The notes beneath the pieces were generated by a model. The model saw nothing but the letters and a program-made list of their open reading frames with translations, searched no databases and had not been told where the DNA came from. From NCBI GenBank assembly GCA_028564925.1, contig CM053030.1, positions 377,701,833-377,765,832 of the forward strand: a DNA stretch of 64,000 bases. The letters are read 5' to 3'. This document shows positions 36,261 through 45,945 of the stretch, in pieces (position 1 is the stretch's first letter; every line of letters begins with the position of its first letter). Position numbers and translations under genes: made by a program. The DNA is from Lithobates sylvaticus (Eukaryota > Chordata > Amphibia > Anura > Ranidae).

Positions 36261-36294
36261 TAAGGTGTAAAATGTAAAGTACAAAAACACACAC

Positions 36295-36599
36295 ACTTTT
36301 GAAAAAATATTTTATTGCACTGCTCCGGGGGTCTTCTTCCGTCTTGGGGGTCTTCTCGCCGGACTCCTCCGCTCTCTTCTGCTCTTTTACCTAGCTCTTT
36401 CACGAGCGGGGGAAGTCCGGCTACCTTCTTCGTCGTCGCCGCCGTCGTCTGGGGGTCTCGATTCTGTTCTTGCGGCGGTCGTCGTCTTCCGCGCCGCCGG
36501 CGCCTTCTCCTTCTTCTTCTCCTTCTTCTTGTTCTTCTTCTTCCGATGTTGACCCGTCGCTGTCTCTGCCCGGAATGCCTGTGCCGCTCTGCGCTGAGA
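36295..36599 (-). other. Predicted purine-rich transcript, left arm
   Basis: This is the mirror of the right-arm unit: downstream of the minus-strand TATA box, a GAA/AAG-rich stretch leads to AATAAA (TTTATT on + at 36311-36316). An open frame of about 80 codons encodes Lys/Arg/Ala-rich sequence (HRKKKNKKKEKKKEK), but its only ATGs lie at or upstream of the TATA box. Translation is therefore doubtful and a non-coding RNA is more likely. Confidence 0.5.
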
Positions 36600-36775
36600 C
36601 TTATATAGGGACATGGGGGACAGGGTCACATGTTCATGTCACATGGTGACCCCGCCCCCTTGCGATGTCACAGTCCCAGCATCCTCCGGGACTGTGACAA
36701 CACAAGGGGGCGGGGTCACCATGTGACATGTGCATGTGACCCTGTCCCCCATGTCCCTATATAAGTCTCAGCGCA
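36590..36775. promoter_or_regulatory. Central divergent promoter of the palindromic element
   Basis: Around the palindrome centre, each side has a GC box (GGGGGCGGGG or its complement), CATGTG motifs and a TATA box: TATATAA at 36758-36764 on + and its mirror at 36601-36607 on -. Both point outward into the arms. An inner stem TGTCACAGTCCC/GGGACTGTGACA flanks the 10-base spacer. The elements are seen directly; promoter activity is inferred. Confidence 0.65.
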
Positions 36776-36779
36776 GAGC

Positions 36780-37100
36780 GGCACAGGCATTTCGGGCAGA
36801 GAGAGCGTCGGGTCAACATCGAAAGAAGAAGAACAAGAAGAAGGACAAGAAGAAGGAGAAGGCGCCGGCGGCGCGGAAGACGACGACCGCCGCAAGAACA
36901 GAAGAGACCCCCGGAAGACCCCCGAAGGCGGATCGAGACCCCCAGACGGCGGCGACGACGAAGAAGGTAGCCGGACTTCCCCCGCTCGTGAAAGAGCTAG
37001 GTAAAAAGAGCAGAAGAGAGCGGAGGAGTCCGGCGAGAAGACCCCCAAGACGGAAGAAGACCCCCGGAGCAGTGCAATAAAATATTTTTTCAAAAGTGTG
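36780..37100 (+). other. Predicted purine-rich transcript, right arm
   Basis: TATATAA at 36758 is followed by about 300 bases ending in AATAAA at 37076. An open frame (36730-37080, 116 codons) encodes a strongly basic sequence (HRKKKNKKKDKKKEK, RRPPRRKKTPGAVQ). I see no ATG after the likely transcription start; the in-frame ATG at 36751 is upstream of the TATA box. The strand is heavily purine-biased (GAAGAAGAACAAGAAG-type). A coding role is unproven. Confidence 0.5.
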
Positions 37101-37139
37101 GGTGTTTTTTTTTACTTTACATTTTACACCTTAGGTGAA

Positions 37140-37530
37140 TGGGTAGGGGTACATCGTACCCCATACTCATTCACATAGGGTGGGGGGCCGGGATCTGGGG
37201 GCCCCCTTATTAAAGGGGGTTCCCAGATTCCGATAAGCCCCCGCCCGCAGACCCCGACATCCAACGGCCAGGGTTGTCGGGAAGAGGCCCTTGTCCTCAT
37301 CAACATGGGGACAAGGTGCTTTGGGGTGGGGGGGCCGCACGGCCCCCCTTTCCCCAGGGCACCCCCCATGTTGATGGCACGCGGCCTGGTACGGCTCAGG
37401 AGGGGGGGGGCGCTCGTTCGTCCCCACCCCTTTCCTGGCCTGCCAGGCTGCGTGCTCGGATGAGGGTCTGACATGGATTTGGGGGGAACCCCCACACCGT
37501 TTTTTCGGCGTGGGAGTCCCTTTAAATCCA
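37140..37530 (-). repeat. Repeat R1, copy 4 (right arm of palindrome)
   Basis: Inverted counterpart of 35870-36260, differing by few bases (for example CACCCCCCATGTTGATGG against the other arm's CAACATGGGGGGTG). Confidence 0.85.
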
Positions 37531-38817
37531 TGCCAGGTCACGGAGCTAGCGCGGCGGCAGTAACTGCCTACGCTAGCTACGTAACCTGAAGTCACGTGCT
37601 AAATGAACGGACTTGCCGATGAGCGGCAAGTCCCTTCATTTCAAAAGTCCCGCGGACTTGCCCACTAACGGCGGGATTATCCGCTGGACTGCCAAGTCCA
37701 GCGGATAATTTGAAAACAAAACTTCAAACTTTAGTCTGCCGTACTTTGGCGCCAAAAAGTCCGCCGGCGCCCACACACGAGGGGATTATCCGCTGGACTT
37801 CAGTCCAGAGGATAATCCCGCGGGATTGTCCCTTCGTGTGTACGCGGCACTAGAGTAACTATTGTGTACAGCAGAATAAAACGAATAGTCCCTCTCGGTG
37901 GATCTGGAGCAGCGCCAGGGGTCGAAAAGTCTTTCCTCATGACAGAAAGGGCCTAGGCAAGGCCTCTGCTTCAGGGTCACCGAGGAGGAGTCCAGTTCTA
38001 CATTCATAACAGTATTGAAGTCACCGCATATTACTAAACATCCCTTCTGTAGGGATTTGGCTTTACTTACTACTTTACGAATACATTTCAATGGATTAAC
38101 ATTAGGTGCATATAGGTTTACCAGTGTGTAGATACTTCTATTAATCTCTGCAACCAAGATAACATAGCGGCCACGTGTGTCAGTGTATTCCTGTAATAAA
38201 GAGAAGGTTACAGAATCTCTAATAGCAATCATTACACCATTTTTCTTGGAGTCATCATTCGCATGGAAAATATGTGGGAATTTCTTTTGAGTACATTTAG
38301 GTGGGTTGTTTTTGGCGAAATGGGTCTCTTGTGCACAGATTATGTCGCAGTTCTTGTCCAATGCGGATTTCCAGAGCGCCCTTCTTTTGTAGGGGCTGTT
38401 GAGGCCCCTCACATTGTGTGACAGGATTTTAATGTTCATGTTCTTTTGTTAGAGAAACTGTGTGCTGCCATCTAGTGGAGAGGTTGGATAGTTCTCTGAG
38501 GTAAGAAGAATTACTTGGTAGGTGTACTAAGGGCTGAGTAACTGCCTGAACTGACAATGGATTAGAAACAAAAACTAAACAAAACCAAAGAAAAACAGAA
38601 CTAGACCATTGCCGGTCATGTGGAGAGCAGGATATGTGGTTCATCCTGCAGGTGAAATCTGGGGGGAAATGAGTGTTCGGAAACAGCCGAACAGCGGATG
38701 CTGTCGTGAGTTGCAGCCTGCAAATGTAGTTAGGGTAAGGGCGCCAGGGGAAAGCAGAAGATTACTTTACTTCTAAGGTATAATGGATACTGATAGAATT
38801 ATGGTGATGTCATTTAC

Positions 38818-39990
38818 TCATCTGTGTCTTCTTTCCTGGTGCTGGTGGGTGCGTCGGTTCTGGCGAGGGTCAGGGTCCGCAGCTTCTGCATCCGCAGGAA
38901 GTAGGCGCCATTGTCGCAGGAGTTCCAATCCTTTCTCAAGAGAAGAAATGACATAGGGATGATTATTCCAGTCAAGCATCAATTTGGCAGGGAAACCCCA
39001 CTTGTACAGAATTTTGTGGTTTCGCAGTAATTTAGTTATTGGGACCAGATTGTGTCTGGCCATCAGTGTGGCTTGTGACAGGTCAGCGTACAATGCAATG
39101 CCAGTGAAGGGGTCAGGCAGGGAAGGGTGTTGCCTGGCGTAGCGCATAAGTTGATCTTTCACGTGGTAAAAATGAATTCTGGCAATGACATCCCTGGGGA
39201 CTTGTTCAGACAGGAAGGAGGGTTTTGGCAGTCTGTGTGCTCTGTCAATGATAACGTCCGCAGGCCCTAAGGTAGGGAGGGCCGTGATCATTAGCTTTTG
39301 AATATACGCAGTCAAATCAGCCGGTTTAACTGTTTCAGGGTCCCCTCTGAATTTAACATTGTTCCTGCGTGCTCTGTCCTCGATGTCGGCCATTTTGAGG
39401 CGCATCGCTTTAAGTTCATCCTCAACATTGAAATGGGCATCCACAATTTCATTATGTGCTATGGTGAAATCTTCCATTTTGTGTTCCACATATGTCACTC
39501 TGTTGCTGAGTGCTGACATATCTGCTTTAGTGGTGTGCATAAATGATACCATATCTTGCTGGAGGGCCCCCCTAAGTGTTTGAAGCATTTCCTTCAGGGT
39601 GGTATCTACAATAGGCTGGCCAGAGGTGGGGAAGGCGTCTAGCTGTTGTGCATATGAGGCAGATTCCTTCATAGAGTCCTCATGTGGGCCTGCGGTATCT
39701 GTGTCATTTTCCTCTAAACCTAGCTTTCTCTTTTGCTTTACAGGGCTCACAAAGGGGGATGCAGGTAGTGGGGTCAGGGTGGAATGTGACTCACCCTCGG
39801 ATGGCTGCTGGCTGGCATGATTCTGGCCTGATTGTGATGCATAGGCCGCGGCCTGACGGTCCCCGCGGGCGCCATCTTGGATTGCTACACCGGCCGCCGG
39901 AGGGAAGAATTCGGTGAGTTTTCTCGGCCCATCGCGCTCCTTCCTCTTAGCCATGGGTACCGGAGTACTCCTGGAGTGTTCCCCTGGCAT
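38818..39990 (-). CDS. L1-like ORF1 protein, 390 aa, intact
   Basis: The frame is open from ATG 39990 (a second ATG, MAKRKERDG, lies 12 codons in) to the stop at 38818-38820. ORF1 proteins trimerise and bind LINE RNA as a chaperone. The N-terminus is basic and low in complexity (to about residue 130). A coiled coil follows (about 135-205, with SNRVTYVEHKMEDF). Then comes the RNA-recognition domain starting at EDRARRNNVKFRGDPE (about 205) and the C-terminal domain with VIIDRAHRLPKP and VIARIHFYHVKDQLMRYAR. Order and length are normal for L1-group ORF1. It lies about 380 bases upstream of ORF2. Confidence 0.92.
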   Translation of the reverse strand: MPGEHSRSTPVPMAKRKERDGPRKLTEFFPPAAGVAIQDGARGDRQAAAYASQSGQNHASQQPSEGESHSTLTPLPASPFVSPVKQKRKLGLEENDTDTAGPHEDSMKESASYAQQLDAFPTSGQPIVDTTLKEMLQTLRGALQQDMVSFMHTTKADMSALSNRVTYVEHKMEDFTIAHNEIVDAHFNVEDELKAMRLKMADIEDRARRNNVKFRGDPETVKPADLTAYIQKLMITALPTLGPADVIIDRAHRLPKPSFLSEQVPRDVIARIHFYHVKDQLMRYARQHPSLPDPFTGIALYADLSQATLMARHNLVPITKLLRNHKILYKWGFPAKLMLDWNNHPYVISSLEKGLELLRQWRLLPADAEAADPDPRQNRRTHQHQERRHR

Positions 39991-40115
39991 GTGGGTGAAA
40001 AATCCGGGCTTTTTACTCGCTGTGAGCCGCTTTAAAGTGTCCGCTGTGGCAGAGCGCTCTCCTCAGCCGTCCATGCGCTCTGGCTGCCGGCTCCGCCCCC
40101 CTTGTGGGAAATTTT

Positions 40116-40294
40116 AATTGTATCTCTAGCCATTTTTTTTTTCGTTTTTGGATAGAGTGGGGAAGCATTAGAACCCCTGTCAGGTTTTCCTGCTGCTTAG
40201 ATCTCTGTTAAAAAGATACCCCCTCATTTCCTGTTCAGGTGACAACATTTTGACCAGGCAGGAATTGAGTGAAATTCTCAAATGGTGACAAAGT
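40116..40294. other. Flank of the LINE insertion, no gene
   Basis: Continues the sequence interrupted at 31880. No coding feature was recognised. Confidence 0.5.
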
Positions 40295-40760
40295 CAGAAG
40301 CAGTGGCAGCCCATCCATCAGGGGTGCATTGGAGCGCCGCCCCCTCTATCCATGCATCCGGCCCCCTAATCTACATGCAGGGTGCCTGATGCATGGATTT
40401 CAAATTTTTTTTTTGAAGCATGTGATTAGAGCCAGAGGCTCTAATAGACTTTAAAAAAGGGTGGGCTTGGGGGGCAGAGAGACTACTGTTGCATGACAAT
40501 AGAGAATAAATATTCACCATTGTCACGCTGATCCTCCTACCGACCAATTGGGAAGCGGGTCTTGAGACCCATCACCCGATTGACTGAAAGGACAGGCGAT
40601 CATATTGGACACCTAGGTGGAGGAGGGAGGAGACGCAAAGTGGAAGCCACTGTGATGCAGAGAAGGAGGAGACATGATGAAAGCTGCCACCCGTAGGACC
40701 GATGCCCATTCGCTACATAGAGGTGGTAAGTGCGAGGCTGGATGACCGCCCGTTGGGTGG
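40295..40760 (+). repeat. Dispersed repeat family R2, copy 1
   Basis: CAGTGGCAGCCCATCCATCA starts a segment with CCCCCTCTATCCATGCATCC, GATTAGAGCCAGAGGCTCTA and GGGTGGGCTTGGGGGGCAGA. It matches 43408-43870 in the same orientation but lacks that copy's 22-bp minisatellite. Confidence 0.75.
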
Positions 40761-41549
40761 TGGGGGGTTATGGGTGACCCGACCGATTGACAGTGTAGGG
40801 GGGAGGGATGCCGCTGGCCGACTGTGGATGGGGGTTGTTTGCCGCCCCCCCCCCCCCTCCAAAAAAAAAGCAGCCGTCACTGTTAAGAAGTAAAAATCCT
40901 CTTTGGATAGGTAGGGGATCCTTGGAAACTCTGACAGCTTTTTTTTTATTGTTGTGGATTTCCCTGTTGTGGATTTTCTTCTACTTCCTGTCGTGCAAAA
41001 CAATATCACAAAATATGAAAGGGAAGTGAAGGGCAATATTTCTAGTGGAGACTTGGATAGAAGCAGAACCTGAGAGGGGTTCTTGCCCTTTCCCACTCCA
41101 ACCCAAGCTAGAAAAAAACCCAAGCTAGAAAAAAAATATTTCGATATAAGTACACTGTAATTTGCATCTTTGTCATTTCTGGTGGAACCTTTGCAAAAAT
41201 GTTTGAGATCTCTGGGAACCCCTGAAATTATTGAGCAACAGTAGACACACTGTTCAACATTCTAGTATTACTGCATGTTATCCTAGGTCTCAAAATCTCA
41301 AGTGAACAGTCAAGTGTTGCAATTGCCATGCATGTGAAGGTATAGAACTCCTCTGGATACATCTGGACAGCAGAACTGTGTGGCATCTGAGGTATGTGTG
41401 GGGACATCCTGGGTCAGAAAGAAGTGGGTGAACTCACAAACATAAACTTGTTCTTTAAGTGTCTGGCTCAAAGTATTTTAATGTAGCTCTGTCCAGCAGT
41501 GTATATTTACAGTATATACTTGTATCTTTTTCACTTCCCTAGGTCTCCT
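40761..41549. other. No identifiable gene
   Basis: Contains a C-run/A-run at 40846-40869 and otherwise unremarkable sequence. Confidence 0.45.
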
Positions 41550-41553
41550 TTAA

Positions 41554-41956
41554 AGAGGAAATAAACTCCTGTGCATAATTTGTACTGTTTAGGAGATATT
41601 TACATTACTTTCAGCCAATGACGTCATCGGCTCATGCGCTCTGAAGGAACAGCCACCCATGCAGTTCCTTCAGATATGTGTGCTGTGAATGACAGCTCCC
41701 CCACGCATGTGCTGGAATGACGTCATCCCGGCTCCGACTTGCCACACAGCCAGAGTCTATGGACCCGGAAGGAAGACCGGGTGAAGATGGACGCTGCCTC
41801 CAGTGATTACATTGCATCGCTGATGGGCTTTGTTTTCAGGTAAGTTTTACATAATGTGCTAGTAGGTGATGCTACTATACTAGCACATTATGCCTTTTTT
41901 ACCTTGCATGTGCTAAGAAAAAAAAAAAAAAAAACAACCGGTGGTTTACAACCACT
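41554..41956. mobile_element. TTAA-target MITE
   Basis: TTAA at 41550-41553 and 41957-41960 flanks ends AGAGGAAATAAACTCC and, inverted, AGTGGTTGTAAACCACC. The interior is GC-richer, with two TGACGTCAT sites (about 41619 and 41710), and an A run at 41919. It is related in its end sequence to the element starting at 45249. Confidence 0.65.
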
Positions 41957-42595
41957 TTAAGCCCCTGGAAGCAAAGGGAAGTCCTGTGTAACCCATGAGT
42001 AATAGCTTACACAGTGATGTCTTAAGGAGGTTTGTGCCTACATACCTAGAAGTACATTTTTTTCCTTTAAACTCCTGGTGCTGAATGGAGCCTCAAAAGA
42101 AAAGAGAGTCTGGAGAGGTGGGGAATAAAAACAAACCTGCCTTGTCCTAAAAAAAGAACAGGTTTGTTTGCTATAAATAGAAACCTTCCAGAAGAATGAC
42201 TGCAACATTATAGTTGAAAATAAAATATTATATTTTTTAAATTCAGCTGTGAATTTTTTTTTTAATTCACTGAGTTCCATTTCTTTACAAAATTATTTGA
42301 TCTGCAGCTTTGCACATGTTTATATGGTTGCAAAACGTTCTTATCCTATGTGTAATAGGAATGAGCCGAACACCCCCTGGTTTGGTCGCACCAGAGCTTG
42401 CGAACAGACAAAAAATGTGTGCGAACATGCAAACACCGTTAAAGTCTATGGGACACGAACATGAAATATCAAAAGTGCTAATTTTAAAGGCTTATTTGCA
42501 GGTTATTGCCATAAAAAGTGTTTGGGGACCCGAATACTGTCCCAGGGACATGTATAAATGCAAAAAAAAACGTTTTTAAAATGGCCGTTTGACCG

Positions 42596-43400
42596 AAATG
42601 ATTGCCATGACAGAGGCACAAATCGGTGTGTCGCGATAGCAACTGACAGCAAACCTGTCCGTGGAACAGGAAAAAACAATGGCTAACACGAGTCGACGTG
42701 AATTAGTGAAGGGTATACGAAATGAACAAATGAAATGATTGCCATGACAGAGGCACAAATCGATGTGCCGCGATTGCGACTGACAACGAACCAGACTGTG
42801 GAGCATGGAATGAAATGAGATGAAATGACTAGAACGAGCGGGTATGAATCTGTGCCTCACAGATGAGACTGGATTCAAATCGTATCGAAGGATATGTGAA
42901 ATGAACGAATGAAATGTTTGCCATGACAGTGGCACGAATCGGTGTGCCGTGATTGCGACTGACAATGAACCGGACTATGGAGCATGCAATGAAATGAGAT
43001 GAAATGACTAGAAAAAGTGGGTACAAATGGGTGCGTTGCAGATGAGACTGGATTCTAATCAAATCGAAGGGTATGTGAAATGAACAAATTAAATATTTGC
43101 CACGACAGTGGCACAAATCAGTGTGCCGCAATTTGCGACTGATAAAAAAACAGACTGTGGGGCGTGAAATGACTAGCACGTGTCAACACAAATCGGTGTG
43201 TCGCAGACATGACTGGATTTGAATCAGAGTGAAGGGTATGTGAAATGTAACAAATTAAATGATTTTCCTTGACAGAGGCACGGGTTAGTGTGCCGCAATT
43301 TGCAATGACAATGAACCGGACTGTGGAGCATGGCATGAACTGAGATGACAAAACTAGCCAGGATGAACCGGTGAGTTGCTGATGCGACTAGATTCAGACT
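42596..43400. repeat. About 180-bp degenerate tandem repeat
   Basis: GCCATGACAGNGGCACRAATCGGTGTG-like segments recur near 42604, 42741, 42920, 43100 and 43265, each followed by GCGACTGACAAYGAACC and GGAGCATG. Spacing is 137-180 bases, with about five units. Confidence 0.85.
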
Positions 43401-43407
43401 GGAGGGC

Positions 43408-44530
43408 AGTGTCGGCCCGTGCACTGTGGGCGCACGGGCACTGCCCCTCTATCCATGTGCCCGGCCCCTTTCAGGACGCCGGACGCATGGATTCCTATGG
43501 CGGGGGTGGGAGGGGGGAGGTACTTTTTGAAGCACCTGATTAGAGCCAGAGACTCTAATAGGCTTTAAAATAGGGTGGGCTCAGGGCGCAGAGAGTGTGC
43601 CCTGTTCCCACCCAATTGTGTGACGATAGCAAATACATTTTCACTATTTTCACACTAACCATCCTCCCCGCCAATCAGGAGGCAGGGCATCAGACCTGTT
43701 TCCTGATTAGCCAAAGCGCCAGGCCACCCTATATGATGCCTGGCACTTAGGAAGAGGAGCAGAGGAGACACACACTGGAGCGGAGGTCGCCGCTCTGGTG
43801 CATTGGAGAGGAGCTGCTGCAGTGCTGCGGTAAGTCCCCTCATCTCTGTCAGAGCCACGTGCGTAGGGGGTTGGGGTGCTGCTGCCAGAGCCGCGAGCCC
43901 TGCGAGTGGGGGGGTCGTGGGTACAGTGGCTGCATATACTGGGCACGAGTGGCTGCATTTGAGGGGCACAAGTGGATGCATTTGATGGGCATAAGTGGCT
44001 GCATATGATGGGCACAGGTGGCTGCATATGATGGGCACAAGTGGCTGCATATGATGGGCACAAGTGGCTGCATATGATGGGCACAGGTGGCTGCATATGA
44101 TGGGCACAAGTGGCTGCATATACTGGGCACAAGTGGCTGCATTTGACGGGCACAAGTGGCTGCATTTGATGGGCACAAGTGGCTGCATATGACAGGCACA
44201 GTGGCTGCATATGACGGGCAAAGTGGCTGCATATGATGGGCAAAGTGGCTGCATTTGACGGGCACAATGGCTGCAATTGATGGGCACAGTGGCTGCGTTT
44301 TCTGGGCACAAGTGGCTGCATATGATGGGCACAGTGGCTGCATATGATGGGCACAAGTGGCTGCATACGATGGGCACACGTGGCTGCATACGATGGGCAC
44401 ACGTGGCTGCATATGATGGGCACAATGGCTGCATATGATGGGCACAGTGGCTGAATATGATGGGCACAGTGGCTGCATTTGATGGGCACAATGGCTGCAT
44501 TTGAAGGACACAGTGAGGCTGCAATTGATG
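43408..44530 (+). repeat. Dispersed repeat R2, copy 2, with a 22-bp minisatellite
   Basis: 43408-43870 matches copy 1 at 40295. From about 43915 to 44528 the unit GGCTGCATATGATGGGCACAA (21-23 bases) repeats roughly 27 times with substitutions. Unit length varies around 22, so all three minus-strand frames are open for over 200 codons and read as Cys/His/Met/Pro-rich repeats. This is a repeat artefact rather than a gene. Confidence 0.9.
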
Positions 44531-45245
44531 GGGGGGGGTTCAGTATTTGTAATGTAAACTAAAATAACTGAAATGATAGGCAGTGTGTTTCTAAAGTGAA
44601 ATGGGCCTACTACGTGGTGTGAAACAACAAGGTATGAGAACTGATGAAAAACGGCATGGTGTTTGTGCTCACGAATTGAGTGACAAATTTGTGGTTTGCA
44701 TGAGGCTAAAATAAAGCTGTATACAGAGACTTTAATGAATGACTTTCAAGTTCCGTAGCGGGGTTTCTGTGACACAGGGTATCTGGCAAAACAACGGTGC
44801 GTGAAATGAAGGAATGATATGCAAATCCTACCTGCGACAGTTTGAGAAAGACTTGATCTATGAAAAACCACGAACAGAGAACCGAGAAAGTTCAGACATG
44901 CAGCTCACAATCACTGAGTGCGTTGGAAGAGTCGTGCGACTGGGTTCGCATTGGACTGGGGCGGGTGTGCAACACATCCGAAGAGCATGGTGTGGTGCTG
45001 TGCATGACCCAAAGAATATAACTTGGTTTGTGAAATAAATGAGAGAAGGACCGATTCGTAAGTTCCGCTGTGGGAACTAAAACACACGGCATGGGGGAAA
45101 CAACGAATGCCAACAGTAGAAAGTATGCAATGTATTTGATACAAATCGGTTGTAAGAGAAATGACTCAGTGTAAGACAAATACTCAATGTATCTGATACG
45201 AATCGGTTTGTAAAATGTATGAAATTAATCTGATACGAATCGGTA
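44531..45245. other. Interior of the hAT element, no gene
   Basis: Contains short repeats of CTGATACGAATCGG (about 45193 and 45229, with relatives at 45140). No protein was recognised. Confidence 0.5.
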
Positions 45246-45248
45246 GTA

Positions 45249-45490
45249 AGGAGTATTAAATTAAAGTGATTGTAAGTTTTTTTTTTAAATAACAAACATA
45301 TCATACTTACCTCCACTTTGCAGCTAGTTTTGCACAGAGTGGTCCCGAACCTGCTCTTCTGGGGTCTCCCGGCGACTCTCGCGGCTCTCCCCACATCAGA
45401 TAACCCCCTGGGAGAAGCGGTCTCCCGGGAGATTACCTTGCGGGAGCACTCTTGAGTCCAGCATTCAGCGTCCATAGAGGCTGAAATTCA
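45249..45490. mobile_element. Partial TTAA-type MITE
   Basis: TTAAAGTGATTGTAAGTTTT at 45249 resembles the inverted right end of the MITE at 41554-41956, followed by a GC-rich segment. The right end was not identified. Confidence 0.5.
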
Positions 45491-45892
45491 ATGAGCCCCA
45501 TGCATCGGCATGTACACACATTGAGAGTTTCTTTCTTTCTTTTTTCTGTGTGTCTGCCGATGCATGCGATTTTTTACATACAAAATGAAAAAAGTTTTTA
45601 CATATGTCATTTTTTATTTTTTTCAGGTTGCACCTGTACCTCTTCACCTAAAGATAAGATTCACCATGTTATTTATTTATTACCATTATTTATGCTTTCA
45701 ACATGTCAGCTTGATTTAAGTGTTTTAGGTGAAAAAGGTATTTTCCTTCCATCCATTTAAATGTTACCTTTAGATTTTGGATGCTCACAGGTGCTCCCCT
45801 AATTGCTATCTCATTATACACATATTTTATTCATTTGTTTAATTGCTTGTGTGTGTGTATATAGCTCTGTATGTATATTCTGCTCATTAGCT

Positions 45893-45945
45893 ATGACTAA
45901 GCACCATGTTCGGTGTGAAACATGTCAGCAGCTGTGCAGTTAGTC
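45893..45945 (+). ncRNA. Possible degenerate hammerhead-ribozyme motif
   Basis: The pattern is TGACTAA, a stem GCACC-ATGTTC-GGTGT, then GAAAC and a palindrome ACATGT followed by C. This layout (core, stem II, GAA, very short palindromic stem III, cleavage-site C) resembles hammerhead motifs of Penelope-like elements. The core departs from CTGANGA, so it is probably inactive. An AATAAA lies near 45980. Confidence 0.35.

Larger units (their letters stand above)
35583..37849. mobile_element. Palindromic (fold-back) Harbinger-type element, 2267 bp
   Basis: The ends TGCCTCGTACACACGTAGGG and, inverted, TGCCGCGTACACACGAAGGG match the Harbinger family; the flanks are CAA (35580-35582) and CTA (37850-37852), a 3-bp target with one mismatch. 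Removing the element and one triplet rejoins the LINE endonuclease frame at SRID. The two halves are inverted copies of each other along their whole length (35583-36677 and 36688-37849) with a 10-base spacer at 36678-36687. The left arm is shorter, mainly from a gap near 36445. Each arm holds an R1 repeat copy, a TATA box and an AATAAA. It encodes no transposase. Confidence 0.9.
32434..38439 (-). pseudogene. LINE ORF2 (endonuclease plus reverse transcriptase), split
   Basis: ATG at 38439 begins the endonuclease: ILSHNVRGLNSP, AQETHF, LYAPNV, GDFNTV and SFYSAVHNSYS. It is cut by the palindromic transposon and resumes at 35582 with IDFFLTD and ITWSDHAPITL (catalytic His). RT motifs follow: SPGADGFSAEYY, NFRPISLLN, LALDAEKAFDRV, NGTRQGCPLSPILF, LFADDIILTI, then YLGVQL and a C-terminal CWRNCQSHGNLLHTLWSCG; the stop is at 32434-32436. 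Besides the insertion there are only two breaks: a frame change in an A/T run at about 35034-35042 and an in-frame TGA at about 34550. Confidence 0.92.
31895..40100 (-). mobile_element. Nearly full-length L1-like LINE with 15-bp target duplications
   Basis: CTTGTGGGAAATTTT occurs at 31880-31894 and again at 40101-40115, bounding the element exactly. Minus-strand order: a GC-rich start at 40100, intact ORF1 (39990-38818), ORF2 endonuclease (38439-37853), a nested palindromic transposon (35583-37849), the rest of ORF2 (35582-32434), a 3' UTR, AATAAA near 31935 and an A-rich tail (T-rich on +, 31891-31921). Without the nested element it is about 5.9 kb. Intact duplications and few breaks show a young insertion. 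Confidence 0.93.

Noticed and set aside
35862-36270. Overlapping 120-codon frames in repeat R1 (and mirror frames at 37124-37595)
   Set aside because: They arise from GC-rich repeat sequence, appear in several frames and strands at once, and are not kept in the diverged R1 copies.
36387-37080. Basic Lys/Arg-rich frames in both arms of the palindrome as real proteins
   Set aside because: No ATG follows the predicted transcription starts; the only in-frame ATGs are at or upstream of the TATA boxes, so I list them as possible transcripts only.
43655-44524. Three minus-strand frames of 220-289 codons rich in Cys, His and Pro
   Set aside because: They are products of a 22-bp minisatellite, open in all three frames with no start context or homology.
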